Below, one piece after another: positions 38,005-48,239 of a stretch of DNA of 64,000 bases. Source of the stretch: Paramacrobiotus metropolitanus (taxonomy: Eukaryota > Tardigrada > Eutardigrada > Parachela > Macrobiotidae); the NCBI RefSeq assembly GCF_019649055.1, contig NW_026570235.1:1612001-1676000 (forward strand), given 5' to 3'. Each line of letters begins with the position of its first letter. The first letter of the stretch is position 1. The notes beneath the pieces were generated by a model that saw only the letters and a list, made by a program, of their open reading frames with translations, made no database searches and had not been told where the DNA came from. The position numbers were made by a program, and so were the translations under genes.

Positions 38005-41000
38005 TTAGTGTACTAAAGCCAGGAGGATTTTCTTGTAGTCACCGGAACAATCTCCCTGTTAACATAAGAAAATATTTAATTAGACTCGAAACAGTATGTT
38101 ATTTTGCCTGTTTGTACAAAAAGACCTACGGCGATAAACGATTCCAGCGTTTTTCCATACATCCGCTGGAATTCTCGCTTGATGTTGCCTAAATCCTTTT
38201 CGCAGCGGGAAACAACACATCTAATCAAAACGCGATCGTGTGTTCCGGCTCCTTTCATGGATTTGTATAGCCGCTCCGCAAAATATGCGTGTTTGTTTTT
38301 GACTAGCTTAGCTAAAAAGCAAAACATAGCAACAATGTATTTGTGGAATACGTATAAGCACTCATGAATACATTTCCGTATGAGAACAGTATTTCAACAT
38401 TTATCTGACCAAGAGCGAGAAATGTGTTCTCAAAGTTTCCGCTCATCTCTGAAGCGATCACTTTTTCGATGTCGGTATTGGCAATCTTCTTAAACTCTTC
38501 AAAAGTTACTGCCAATTGCGCGTGGCTTCTCATTGCGAAAACCGCAATGAAGGTGGCTTCGTCGGTACCCCATTTTTTAGGACCGGCTTTGTATAAGGCC
38601 TCGGCATCTTGCTTTGCCTTGGCTAAGTCAACGTAAGGTCCTTCCTGTCTGTTTCCCTACAAAAACTTTTAACTGTAAAAGTAGATCTTATGATTTTAAT
38701 AAAGTAATCTTGTGATTTTCTAAGTTTGTTCAGAATAAGTACTTAGTTCTACGGAGATCAGAAATTTCGGCTTATAAACATCAGTTAGTACAATATTAAA
38801 TACTTCACCGATCTTGCGCGCGTGCGATCGTTTCTCATTTTTTAGGTCCTCATTTCCTATTTCTTTAAGTCTATTTTCTTTACTTTAGGTCTATGTATTC
38901 ATTATTCCAAAAGTACAGATATAATGTACAGATATAATACGTGTGCTGTACAAATGTAAATTATTCCGACACATGGTATACCGTAACAATCTTATTTTTA
39001 TGTTGGAATAATGTGCAGAATACCGCCGTATTGGATTTAGTCTTTACTTCGTGTCCAAAGAAATGTACCCGGTATTCACTTACTGTTAAGCAAGCAACCA
39101 GAATCCTCTTAAAATGTCCCGATGTATCGCCACTGACGTCCTTTTCCAGTTCCTTCTTGAATACTGTAAATTTCAGATTTTCGGTCAATTATCATTAGCT
39201 TTATGACAGAGTACACTATAATTATATAGTACTGCAAAATCGATAACTGATATACGATCCAAGTAAGTTTACAAAGCCAATCTTTTAAAGCACTCGCAAA
39301 CACAGTCCTTAGACAGAACTTCAAAATAATAAAAATTGTGCGAATGGTTTAATCTGAGTTATTTGTTTTATAGATTGATTCTTTTACCTTTAATTTTATT
39401 ACTCAACTTACTTGTTTTATAGGCGTGTTTAATTGCCTGAAGTTCAGCATTTGTCCGGCTGCAAATAATTTCGATCAAGGCGTCATCTTTTGTTCCCAGT
39501 CCGGCAATAGCATCGTGTAAACTGTAAGCGTCATATACATCCGGCGTCTGAAGGAGCGCCACAACAGTATCTTCCAGTTTTCCACTAAGTTCCGATTTGA
39601 GTTTGCTTATTAAATCCTGTAAGGCGAATAAAATCGTGTTACAAAGAAATTAACAGTAAAATTACTTTAAGTTGCACCAATGACACATTAATATGTCCAT
39701 CAGTCCATGTCAAGCACAGTACGCTTTAATTCTTGAATTCTTAATCAAAAACAATATAACAGGAATTCGTTAAGTAAATAACGTTATCAGAGACCAAATC
39801 GTCGATTCAAGAGGCGCTAATTGTTCGGTACTAGCTATGCCATATTGTTTCACTCCGAAGTGACGGCCGGTAATCTGATAACACTGGTACAGATAACAAT
39901 ACCATAATGGCCATATTGTTAATTAGTTAATTTTTGCTAACGTCAGTAATTACCTTTCCGTACATAGTTTTGTACGTTACACCAATTTGCTGTCTCTGGG
40001 CATTGCTGCGATTGGCCAGGATGTCGATGACCGCTTTTTCATCCGTTCCTTTAAAACAAATTGAAATAATCTGATTAATACATGCAGAAAAAAGCCGGCA
40101 AAACCAGTATAACGCCATAACTCCGAAAGAATGCTGGTGTACCAGAATTTTCAAGTATTTTATAATGGTACGTACAACGTACATATAAGTATACCGGCGC
40201 TGGCTAGGCGCTGTGCACAAAATCGCTAATACGAGGTACAAATGAAATTTAAAATTGAACTTTAGCGTACACAAATAGAATAACGTACCGAAACCCTTCA
40301 TTGCAGTATGAAGACACTTTGCATCGCTTTCGGCATTGAAGCTGCTACAAGCCCGCACGGTGGGTTCGTCCGGGACAGTTTGCACCTGTACCATTCCTTG
40401 CGCCATTGCCGGTGGTGGAGCGTGTGCGGCGTGGGGAAGATTCGGATAGGCCGCTGCTGGTGGTGGTTGCTGGTAGCCGGGCTGGACAGGCGGAGGATAA
40501 GCGTTGTATTGTGCAGCTGGTGGAGCGGCAGCCGGATAATATCCGCCTGGCGCCGGTGCGGCGTGGGCTGGATAACCAGGCTGGGGAGGATAGCCGAAAC
40601 CGGGTGCGGGCTGACCTGGTGGTGGGTAATAAGCAGGCTGACCAGGTGGATAAGGCTGGAAACGTATTGCGTTATAGCAGTTTTGATATGATAACTTGCA
40701 AATGTGAGACCTTGTGCGCAAGTTAAACAAATCCAGGTGTTAACTGTGTGCGATCTTCGGTTATTATAATTGATAATTCAAATAATAAAAGTCAGAGGTA
40801 CCTTATCTTTACGCTGGCCTGATAACGTGGTGTTAAGAAAGGTAAAACTTTGCGCTGTAACTGTTCACCGCTATATTGATCGAATTTGCGCACCTTATAT
40901 ATTTCGTTTTGCGCATTCATTCTCGATATGATGATGATTAGCAAAGAAGCGGTGCGATCAGTTTATACGCTGATCTAATGCGAACTCTGACAAGTTTTGG

Positions 41001-41796
41001 TGGTCAGAAACACGTCAGCAACCTTGTGGCGCACATGGGAATATCCATTTCAAATTTGTTTATATTTATGAATCAGCTACTATACATTCAGAACGATGAG
41101 CATGCAATAAATATAGGCGGGTTCTACTTTTCTACCGTTTTTTTACTCACATGCAGGAAGCGTAAGTAAAGTCTGCTTCAAATTAAATCAGCAGTTACAC
41201 AACAACTACTCTAGTAAATAGTATGTACGAGTAGAGTTGCATGCTGACTGAGCGGATATAAAATGACTAATGACAATTTTCTATATATAAACTCATTAAT
41301 ATGTACCGGATTTTGTCTTGCAATTACTTTGTAGAACCGCTATTTGCAAATAACCGGCGCAGGACTAAGTAAGTTAGCCAGTTACTCATGAGCCACGTTC
41401 GGCTTACTATCATTTAAATCAAGCATTTTCCTGACAGTATGCCGGGGCAGAGGATGTTCGCAGCGTCATCGGTTTATTAATCCATAAAACGTTTGTCTAT
41501 ATGTATGAATTTTTGCTAGACGGTTTAAGCAGAATTACAATCATTTACCTGGGCTGCAGGATACGGCATCGCTCCTGGAGGAGCGGTTGGATAAGCTCCT
41601 GGCATAGGAACGCCTCCCTAAAGGCATCACACATGTACACATCTCTCTACGCTATGTTACACAAATAATGCTGGGTGCAATTAATAGCAATATGACGCTT
41701 AGAATTATGCATATTTTACTCATATAAAAAGTTTATGATACGTTTACTAACGTTTGCGTCACTTACCGGGTACGGATTGTGCGGCCAGTTGCTCAT
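38005..41796 (-). CDS. Annexin A7/A11-like protein with Pro/Gly/Tyr-rich N terminus
   Basis: Nine exons: 41767-41796, 41549-41617, 40289-40655, 39954-40048, 39412-39616, 39084-39163, 38410-38656, 38130-38311, 38005-38055. The sum is 441 residues. Residues 1-128 are a low-complexity Pro-Gly-Tyr-Gln-Ala domain with PGQP, PQPGYP and PGGYYP motifs, as in ANXA7 and ANXA11, where this part drives self-association. The core has four repeats, all with recognisable type II calcium sites: [23 protein letters not shown] and MKGAGTHD. The protein ends [12 protein letters not shown]. Several exon boundaries and lengths match those of the neighbouring annexin (95 nt and 182 nt exons), which supports tandem duplication. 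The donor of the repeat-3 exon is GTCAGA, unusual but required by frame. The start Met at 41796 opens [10 protein letters not shown], typical of the family. Confidence 0.95.
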
Positions 41797-44536
41797 TTTA
41801 TTAATATCCCTTTGGTAATAAGTGACTTTTTAAGCACGTGTAAGACGTACACTAATCGAAGCAACGAGAACCTCGGGTTTTAGTTGTGCAACAACGAGGT
41901 GCTGATGATACTGATCACTGTTGTAGGCCCTGACCGTCACTAACCACAGTAGTTTTGTGAACGTAGCACCGGAAGCAAGCTATATTTAGTTCCACGTTGG
42001 GATGTGCATCATACAGCGCGTTGTACACGGATAACAAATATCAAATACAGATTGTGCTGTTTGATGGAAATTGTAGCTTATTAAAACATAGAGATAAGCA
42101 ATGTTAACACCACATATGGCTTTACGTCAATAACAATCGACCGATGATCAGTACACGTTTGCGATTTGCGCAGGCAGGTGTCGTAACTTTATTGTTGTGA
42201 TCGTTTCTGCAGATCTAGAGAAGTGCTGCCAGTCATGAAAGCGTTATATACGCGAAATATTACTCACATAGGTATGTTTTTCTTGAAGTTGTGGTCTGAA
42301 ATCAAACTGAACCGCTTACTGCTAAGTTTCCAACGTTAACGATGACGCAAATTGACGGTATTATCAAAATTTAATTTCAATTCATATTAAAAAGCAAAAG
42401 TTGATCCCATCCGCGCTCTAGGGTAGTGCGCGTCACCATTTACCGTATTGCAGACGATCGCTGGAAATAAGGGTACATCTAAGTTCTAAACTTCTCACAT
42501 TACTTACAACAAATGCTGAAACTAGGCTGCTAGCCAGTTGCACATCCCTTTTAAAGGGGATTTTATTCACCTGTGCCCTGTGGTACAACGAGTTATTACA
42601 TAATCAAAAAACATCACAATTTTACAACATTAAAACTTCGTTTAACTTTTCTGCTCCTTCCACTGTTCCCAAAACTGAGGCTCCCTTTTCCCTTTTAAAT
42701 GTTAGAAACTCATTAACGGAAAGCCAAACCAGGTGATCAAAGCCGAGTATATATGCAACCGCTAACACAGTTGCGAGGGCGCGCTTCTCTGCTAAAAAAA
42801 CCCACTGTGTGTAAACTCGATTTTGACCTTTCAACTAGTACTAAAACTAAAGCGTGGACTGCTATTAAGTTCATTCAAAGTTTAAACTGCCGAAAATTGG
42901 GCAGCATATGCTAGACCAATTCGACGATGCGGAAGTAGGTACAATACCAGTTATGCACAAAAAATTTCAGTTCTTCAGTAGGATTCCATTAAATGCTATT
43001 TGGACTATGGTGTTTTATTTTTCATAAATACAGAAAAGGCAGTGATCATGATAATAATTATATATTCAGTTATATTCAGTTTGGCTGTTATTAAGGGAAA
43101 AGCTACGGCTGTCTTAAGTACGCTACCATTTAACCCACGGGTGGATAGAGATTTTGGTTGTTTTTTCAATGTTTAAAATTTTAACAGTAACGTAGTGTGC
43201 CTGCGCTTGCACTTCTTGTTACTTTGACGGCTATTGCCTATTAAAGTCTCTATAACTATATTGTATGTAGTTCTCACTGTATACATATGTAGGTATGTCA
43301 AACTTTAAAATGAAATCCGACGGCACGAGTACGATACCAGATAAAAAGCTAAGTACGTATACTGGTATACAGTATAAATTATACGAGCCGAAACAATTGT
43401 ATTTGCTGTTTTACATCTTTTGAAACCCCACTAACAAATCGAATAAAAACCTGGAATTAACACCTAGCTAGTTATTCATATAAAAAGATAAGCTCTATAG
43501 CCAGTTCTTGCCAGAAATCAAAAAACCAAGCTTCCAAAATTCATGTACGTACTGTACTACGTATTTTATAATATAGAATATGAGTATAATTATAATAATA
43601 TTAATACGCCATAAAACGGTATATTATTGTACGGCATCGAAGTTCAAAAGTACGATGACAAAAGGCAAAGTTTCGAACGATCAAAACACGACGTTTACAA
43701 AACAGGTTTTAAAACGATGTAAAAATAATCATCAAAACATCAAATCGTAAAACCGCCACGTCCTCGCCTGCTAGCGGCGCAGCGGGAATGTCCACGTGAA
43801 TTACGTCTCTGCGCAAGCGTTGGACCTTGTCGGCTTAACGCTGGTACAGTTAGCACCAATGCAGAAGTCAACCCGTTCTCAGAATCTCTACCGGCAACGT
43901 GAAAATTTCAATCCAAACCTAAAAATTGTTGCTACCTAGTTATTTGGCTAAAGTCCGTAAAATATTTGCAGCTAATCTTTTGTTGCAGAATTATAAGCAG
44001 AGTTTTGCTATAATAATCCCTCAAGTGCTTTTGTGCACTTATAACTTCGCCAGCGTTTTTGTTACCGTCAGCTGCGGCAGGTGTGCACCACAAGTTCGCA
44101 ACGCAACAGTTGGTATTTGCCCTACTTTGTTTGGTAAGTGGCGCAGCGTCTTTCAGCGGATTAGTTTTTTCTGGTACTGTACTGGAAGAAATCGCGAGAT
44201 TAAACGTTAACCACATCAAGAAATTTCTGGTTGGTTTTTATTTGTTTAGAAATTAGAGTTTCCAGCTTTTTCGTGGCAGTGCGGTTATAAAATTTTGAAG
44301 GACAGAAAGTTAGCAACAAGATTATGGAGTTGTAAACACTGTAGTTCGTCGCATGCTTCGCTGATCGGTCGACACTGTCTCCCGCATTTCCGCGAAAGCG
44401 TCTCTTTAGCGTTGTTCCCAGCGTGTTGGCTGCCCGACTGATTTAGTTCGTGACATAGCGGTTCTTGTATACGACAGTTTCTCGGCGACCCGTATTCTGT
44501 ATTGGCTCCTGGATCCATCAGTGTGAGCTGTGAGCG
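41797..44536. other. Intergenic region between divergent annexin and DHX33 genes
   Basis: No protein-coding gene recognised. Good splice signals lie on the plus strand before DHX33: an acceptor-like TTTGTTGCAG ending near 43988, a strong donor GTAAGT at about 44134, and an acceptor TTTATTTGTTTAG near 44250. These suggest one or two 5' non-coding exons of DHX33. The promoter of the annexin at 41796 should lie at the left end. Confidence 0.4.
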
Positions 44537-46825
44537 ATGCGAATGCTCAGCTCTCCGGTGCGCTCGCAGTCCAACGGTGAATCCGCCGTTCTCCCGGTTC
44601 TACAGTACCAGCACCATCTAGCCGAAGCCCTGCACCAGCATGCCGCCGCCTCCACCGTCATTATCGTTAGCGATACGGGTTCGGGCAAAACTACACAAAT
44701 CCCGCAGTTGCTGCTGCGCCGTGCGTTTGACGGGTTCTTCGATCCGCAGCAGCACCGTCCGCGCTGCATGGCCGTGACGCAGCCCCGCCGGGTGGCTGCC
44801 GTATCCGTAGCGGCCCGTGTGGCTAAAGAGATGCAGTGCGATGTCGGCCAGTTGGTGGGGTATGCGGTGCGCTTTGAGGAGTGCAGCAGTCGGGAGACGC
44901 AGATCAAGTACATGACGGATGGGATGTTGGTGCGGGAAGCCCAGGGTGACTGGATGTTCAAGCAGTATAATCTGATTATTCTCGACGAAGTGCATGAACG
45001 CTCGCTGGCCACGGACGTGCTGTTGGGGCTGGTGCGGAAGGCACAGGTGCGGCGGAGGAAATTTGCGCAGCAAGATAAGAGTTGTCTGCCGTTGAAGGTG
45101 ATTGTGATGTCGGCGACGATGGAGACGGAGAAAATGCAGACCTTTTGGAAAGATGCACCGGTGCTGTATATCCCGGGAAGGACGTTTCCAGTGGAGGTAA
45201 TTACACGGAAAAAACCCGTCTTTTTCCTGAATTTTTCTTCGAATTTAACTACCGACTGGCGAAAAATTTTTTGAACCAAATATCTTGAAATATGTATAAT
45301 CAGTCAGTATCGTTCGATCAAATATGAAAATTATGTATGTTTTACGAAATAAATGTTTTGAAGAAGTAGTGTTGTACAGTGTTGTTTGATGTTCTGGATG
45401 CCGGATGGATACAATGAAGGGTTGGATTTTTTTACAAAATTCGACATTTTCAAATATTTGCAGATTATGTACTCACCACAGTCCATCGACGATTACGTCC
45501 ACGCGGCCATTGTTTCCGTTTTCCAAATTCACCGCGCATCGCCGCCGGGCGGAATCCTTGTCTTCTTGACCGGCCGCGAAGAGATTGAAGAGTCCATTAC
45601 GCGCTGCCAACAGTTGACGAAGAGTCTTCCCGACACACTCCGTAATATCGCATTCTTTCCTTTGTTCGCCAATCTCCCCACCGACGTCCAGATGGAAGCT
45701 ATGAAAAAATCTTCACCCGGCAACCGGAAGGTGATATTCGCCACGAACGTTGCCGAGACGTCCGTCACTATTCCCGGCGTCAAGTATGTCATCGATAGTG
45801 GGCGGGTGAAGAGTAAAACCTTTTCTCCCGCCACGGGCATGGATCTCCTTAAAGTGCGGACCGTGGCCCAGGCCCAAGCCTGGCAGCGTTCAGGTCGTGC
45901 GGGACGAGAGCAGCCGGGGACATGTTATCGTCTATATACGGAAGACGAATTCAGTCAATGGCCAGAGCAGCCCGTACCGGAAATTCTCCGGTGTAATTTG
46001 TCCACGATCCTCCTACAGATGATCTCGATGGGCGTGGATAAACCCTTGGCGTTCCCGTTTTACGACGCCCCCGAAGCGGCGAATATTCAGTGTGCGCTGG
46101 ACCAATTGGGATGGTTGGGCGCGATTGAGAGCAGTCAGGAACCGGTGGCGACAACAGAGGCGGGTAAAATTATGGCAGGTTTCCCGCTGGATCCGCGGTA
46201 CTCCCGATGCATCCTACGTGCTCAAGTGCATCAATGCACGGAAGAAGTGTGTACAATTATCGCCATGTTATCCTCAGATTCACCGTTCATTAGTCTCATG
46301 CATAAGCGCAAAGAAGCTGCCGCCGTCCATGAGAAATTTTTGAGTAATGAGGGTGATCATCTGTCCCTGCTGAATGTCTGGCGGCGGTTTAAAGATGAAA
46401 AGCAAGCCCAGATGTGGTGCCATGCTAACTATTTAAACCGGAAGAATCTCATCAAGGCCGAACAAATTCGCAAGCAACTGGTGGAGGTGTTGAATCGACA
46501 GGAAATTCCCATGGTGTCCTGTGGATTGTCGACAACCGCGGTGAGAAAGGCACTATGTGAAGGAATGTTCATGTGTGCCGCGGAAAGACAGCCGGATGGG
46601 ACATACTTGACGCTTGATACGAAAAGAACAGTGGCACTGCATCCGTCGTCCAGTCTGTTTAAAACGAGACCGGGTTGTGTCGTGTACAATGAACTGGTGC
46701 AGACGACGAAGACGTTCATTCGGGATTTGTGTTTGGTGGAACGTGACTGGTTGGATAATGTCGGGAAAAATTATTATATGGAGATGCGGCAGAAAATGAC
46801 ACGCATTTCAACGAAACATTCTTAA
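44537..46825 (+). CDS. DHX33 homologue: DEAH-type ATP-dependent RNA helicase DHX33-like (with DEVH box)
   Basis: DHX33 is an RNA helicase of nucleolus and cytosol linked to ribosomal RNA synthesis, translation initiation and RNA sensing in vertebrates. Two exons, 44537-45196 and 45464-46825, are joined by a 267-bp intron, giving 673 residues (human 707). Motif I is GSGKTT (48-53), Ia TQPRRVAA (81-88), II DEVH (150-153) in place of the usual DEAH, III SAT, then LVFLTGREEIE, TNVAETSVTIPG and the arginine-finger motif QAWQRSGRAGRE. The C-terminal HA2/OB part continues to the end with SEGDHLSLLNVW and HPSSSLF. The domain order and C-terminal sequence fit DHX33 better than DHX8, DHX15 or DHX35. 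An in-frame TGA just upstream fixes the start at 44537. GC content is clearly higher than in the flanks. Confidence 0.93.
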
Positions 46826-47278
46826 AATTGGAATAATTTTTATAATTTGTAATTTTTCAAGTTAGTGCCTGTTAGCTTCATGAATTGCAAAGCTATAATT
46901 CTGTGATTGCATGAACAAAGCCTGTTCAGTGTTGGGTTGGTGTATTTGTGCTGCTCAAGTTTCACTGTGTGCCTCAAAGTAGCAAAAAATAACGCCTTTC
47001 AGTATTTTGTCAATAATGTGAAAATTATGGAGAATGAAGTTACGAACACTACCGATCGCTTCTGGGATAAGTTAAACATTTTCGTTAGACAGCTTAATTA
47101 TTTCCTACAGCTGTTCGCTAAACGGTAAAAAGAATCTGCTTGCAAATTTGTTAGCAAAAAACTTATCTTTGAATACAGCATAGCATCATTAGCATGTACC
47201 TGGTTACTAAAGAGATGAAATGAGATTTTCTTGTATATAATATTTGGTTTTTTAGCAAACGAATGGTAACCACAGCGT
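46826..47278. other. Intergenic, 3' side of DHX33
   Basis: AT-rich sequence with no gene recognised, running up to the foldback element. It probably includes the DHX33 3' untranslated region. Confidence 0.45.
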
Positions 47279-47996
47279 TATAAGTTAGGTCGATGCTGCG
47301 TGCACGGGTAAACACGGGTTTTGGCTGCGTGCACGGGTATCTGAACGAGCGTTGGCTGTGTGCACGGAGTTCGGACACGGGTGTTGGCTGTGTGCACGGC
47401 GTTTTAAATTTTAAATTTGTTTTACGTTTACTTATGGACCGGTTTAGTTCTATATAGTATTACGTTTTCTTGAACCTTTTTGTCTTATATTTTCCACGTT
47501 TTGTTGAATCACAACACTCTTTTCTACAGATTTTCTGACATGTTTTTTCTTGTGGCACAATCTAGGAAAAGTTACAGATATTTTTGTATTATATTACAGA
47601 AAAAATATTACAGAAATTCTCAAATCTTCGATTTTCCTTATTGCGACTTTGTAGTACAGTACTACTTTACTGTACAACAAAATTTGTAGTACAGTACAAC
47701 TTTACTGAATTTTGTTGAGCAATTATGGTTTGAGTCAAGCTGTGAGTCAAGTTTCCATACTTCGTAGTAATTACGTAAAATAAATAAATTGTATATAAAA
47801 AAATTAAAACAAAACCAGTTACCCGTGTACGCAGCCGACACCCGAGCGGACCCAAAAAGGTCACCCGTGCACGCAGCCAACACCCGTCCTCAAACTCCGT
47901 GCACGGAGCCAACACCCGTGCGGATCCAAAAAAGTCACCCGTGCACGCAGCCAACACCCGTGTTTACCCGTGCACGCAGCCATAATGTATAAGTTA
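47279..47996. mobile_element. Foldback-type non-autonomous element with tandem-repeat inverted arms
   Basis: The core 47288-47987 (700 bp) is flanked by identical 9-bp direct repeats TATAAGTTA (47279-47287 and 47988-47996). After 7 non-matching bases on each side come outer inverted arms of 44 bp, 47295-47338 and 47937-47980, with one mismatch. Both arms continue as imperfect tandem arrays of GGCTGCGTGCACGGGT-type units: left to about 47402, right from about 47818. The middle is AT-rich and has no coding potential. Long inverted arms built from tandem units plus a 9-bp target duplication are the hallmark of Drosophila FB-type foldback elements. Membership in that group is inferred. Confidence 0.72.
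47648..47707. repeat. Direct repeat inside the foldback element
   Basis: Two 25-bp copies containing GTAGTACAGTAC and ACTTTACTG lie at 47648-47672 and 47683-47707 and differ at one base. They sit in the AT-rich middle of the element. Confidence 0.7.
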
Positions 47997-48239
47997 ATGC
48001 ATTGTCTGCGTTTACACAGAAGTGGTCTGATCACTGGTAATTGATAAATATTTGAAATAAGTTCAAATAACCATGCCTTAGATCTTATGTGGAAGGCGTT
48101 TAAATATAAAAATTGTCATTATGCTGCGCTTTGTTTTATGGTCGAGCTTAGCAATTGTACACCTCTACGTACTGCTACTTATATCATTAGCTGCAGTCCT
48201 GCACGATTTTTACTCATACATTAATCTCCTTTTAGAAAA

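Noticed and set aside
40308-40726. Open frames of 127 and 106 codons on the plus strand
   Set aside because: They mirror the Pro/Gly/Tyr-rich exon of the annexin on the minus strand and have no splice continuation.
43926-44256. Short, partly hydrophobic open frames before DHX33 on both strands
   Set aside because: The plus-strand frames run across a strong donor site and into a probable intron, and I recognise no small membrane-protein family. They are more likely 5' untranslated sequence.
44518-45279. Open frame of 253 codons on the minus strand
   Set aside because: It is antisense to DHX33 exon 1, whose helicase motifs are unmistakable. The long frame is a by-product of GC-rich coding sequence.
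47281-47980. Spaced repeats resembling a CRISPR array
   Set aside because: The units are imperfect, inverted between the two halves and irregularly spaced in an animal genome. Symmetrical arms and a target duplication explain them as a foldback element.
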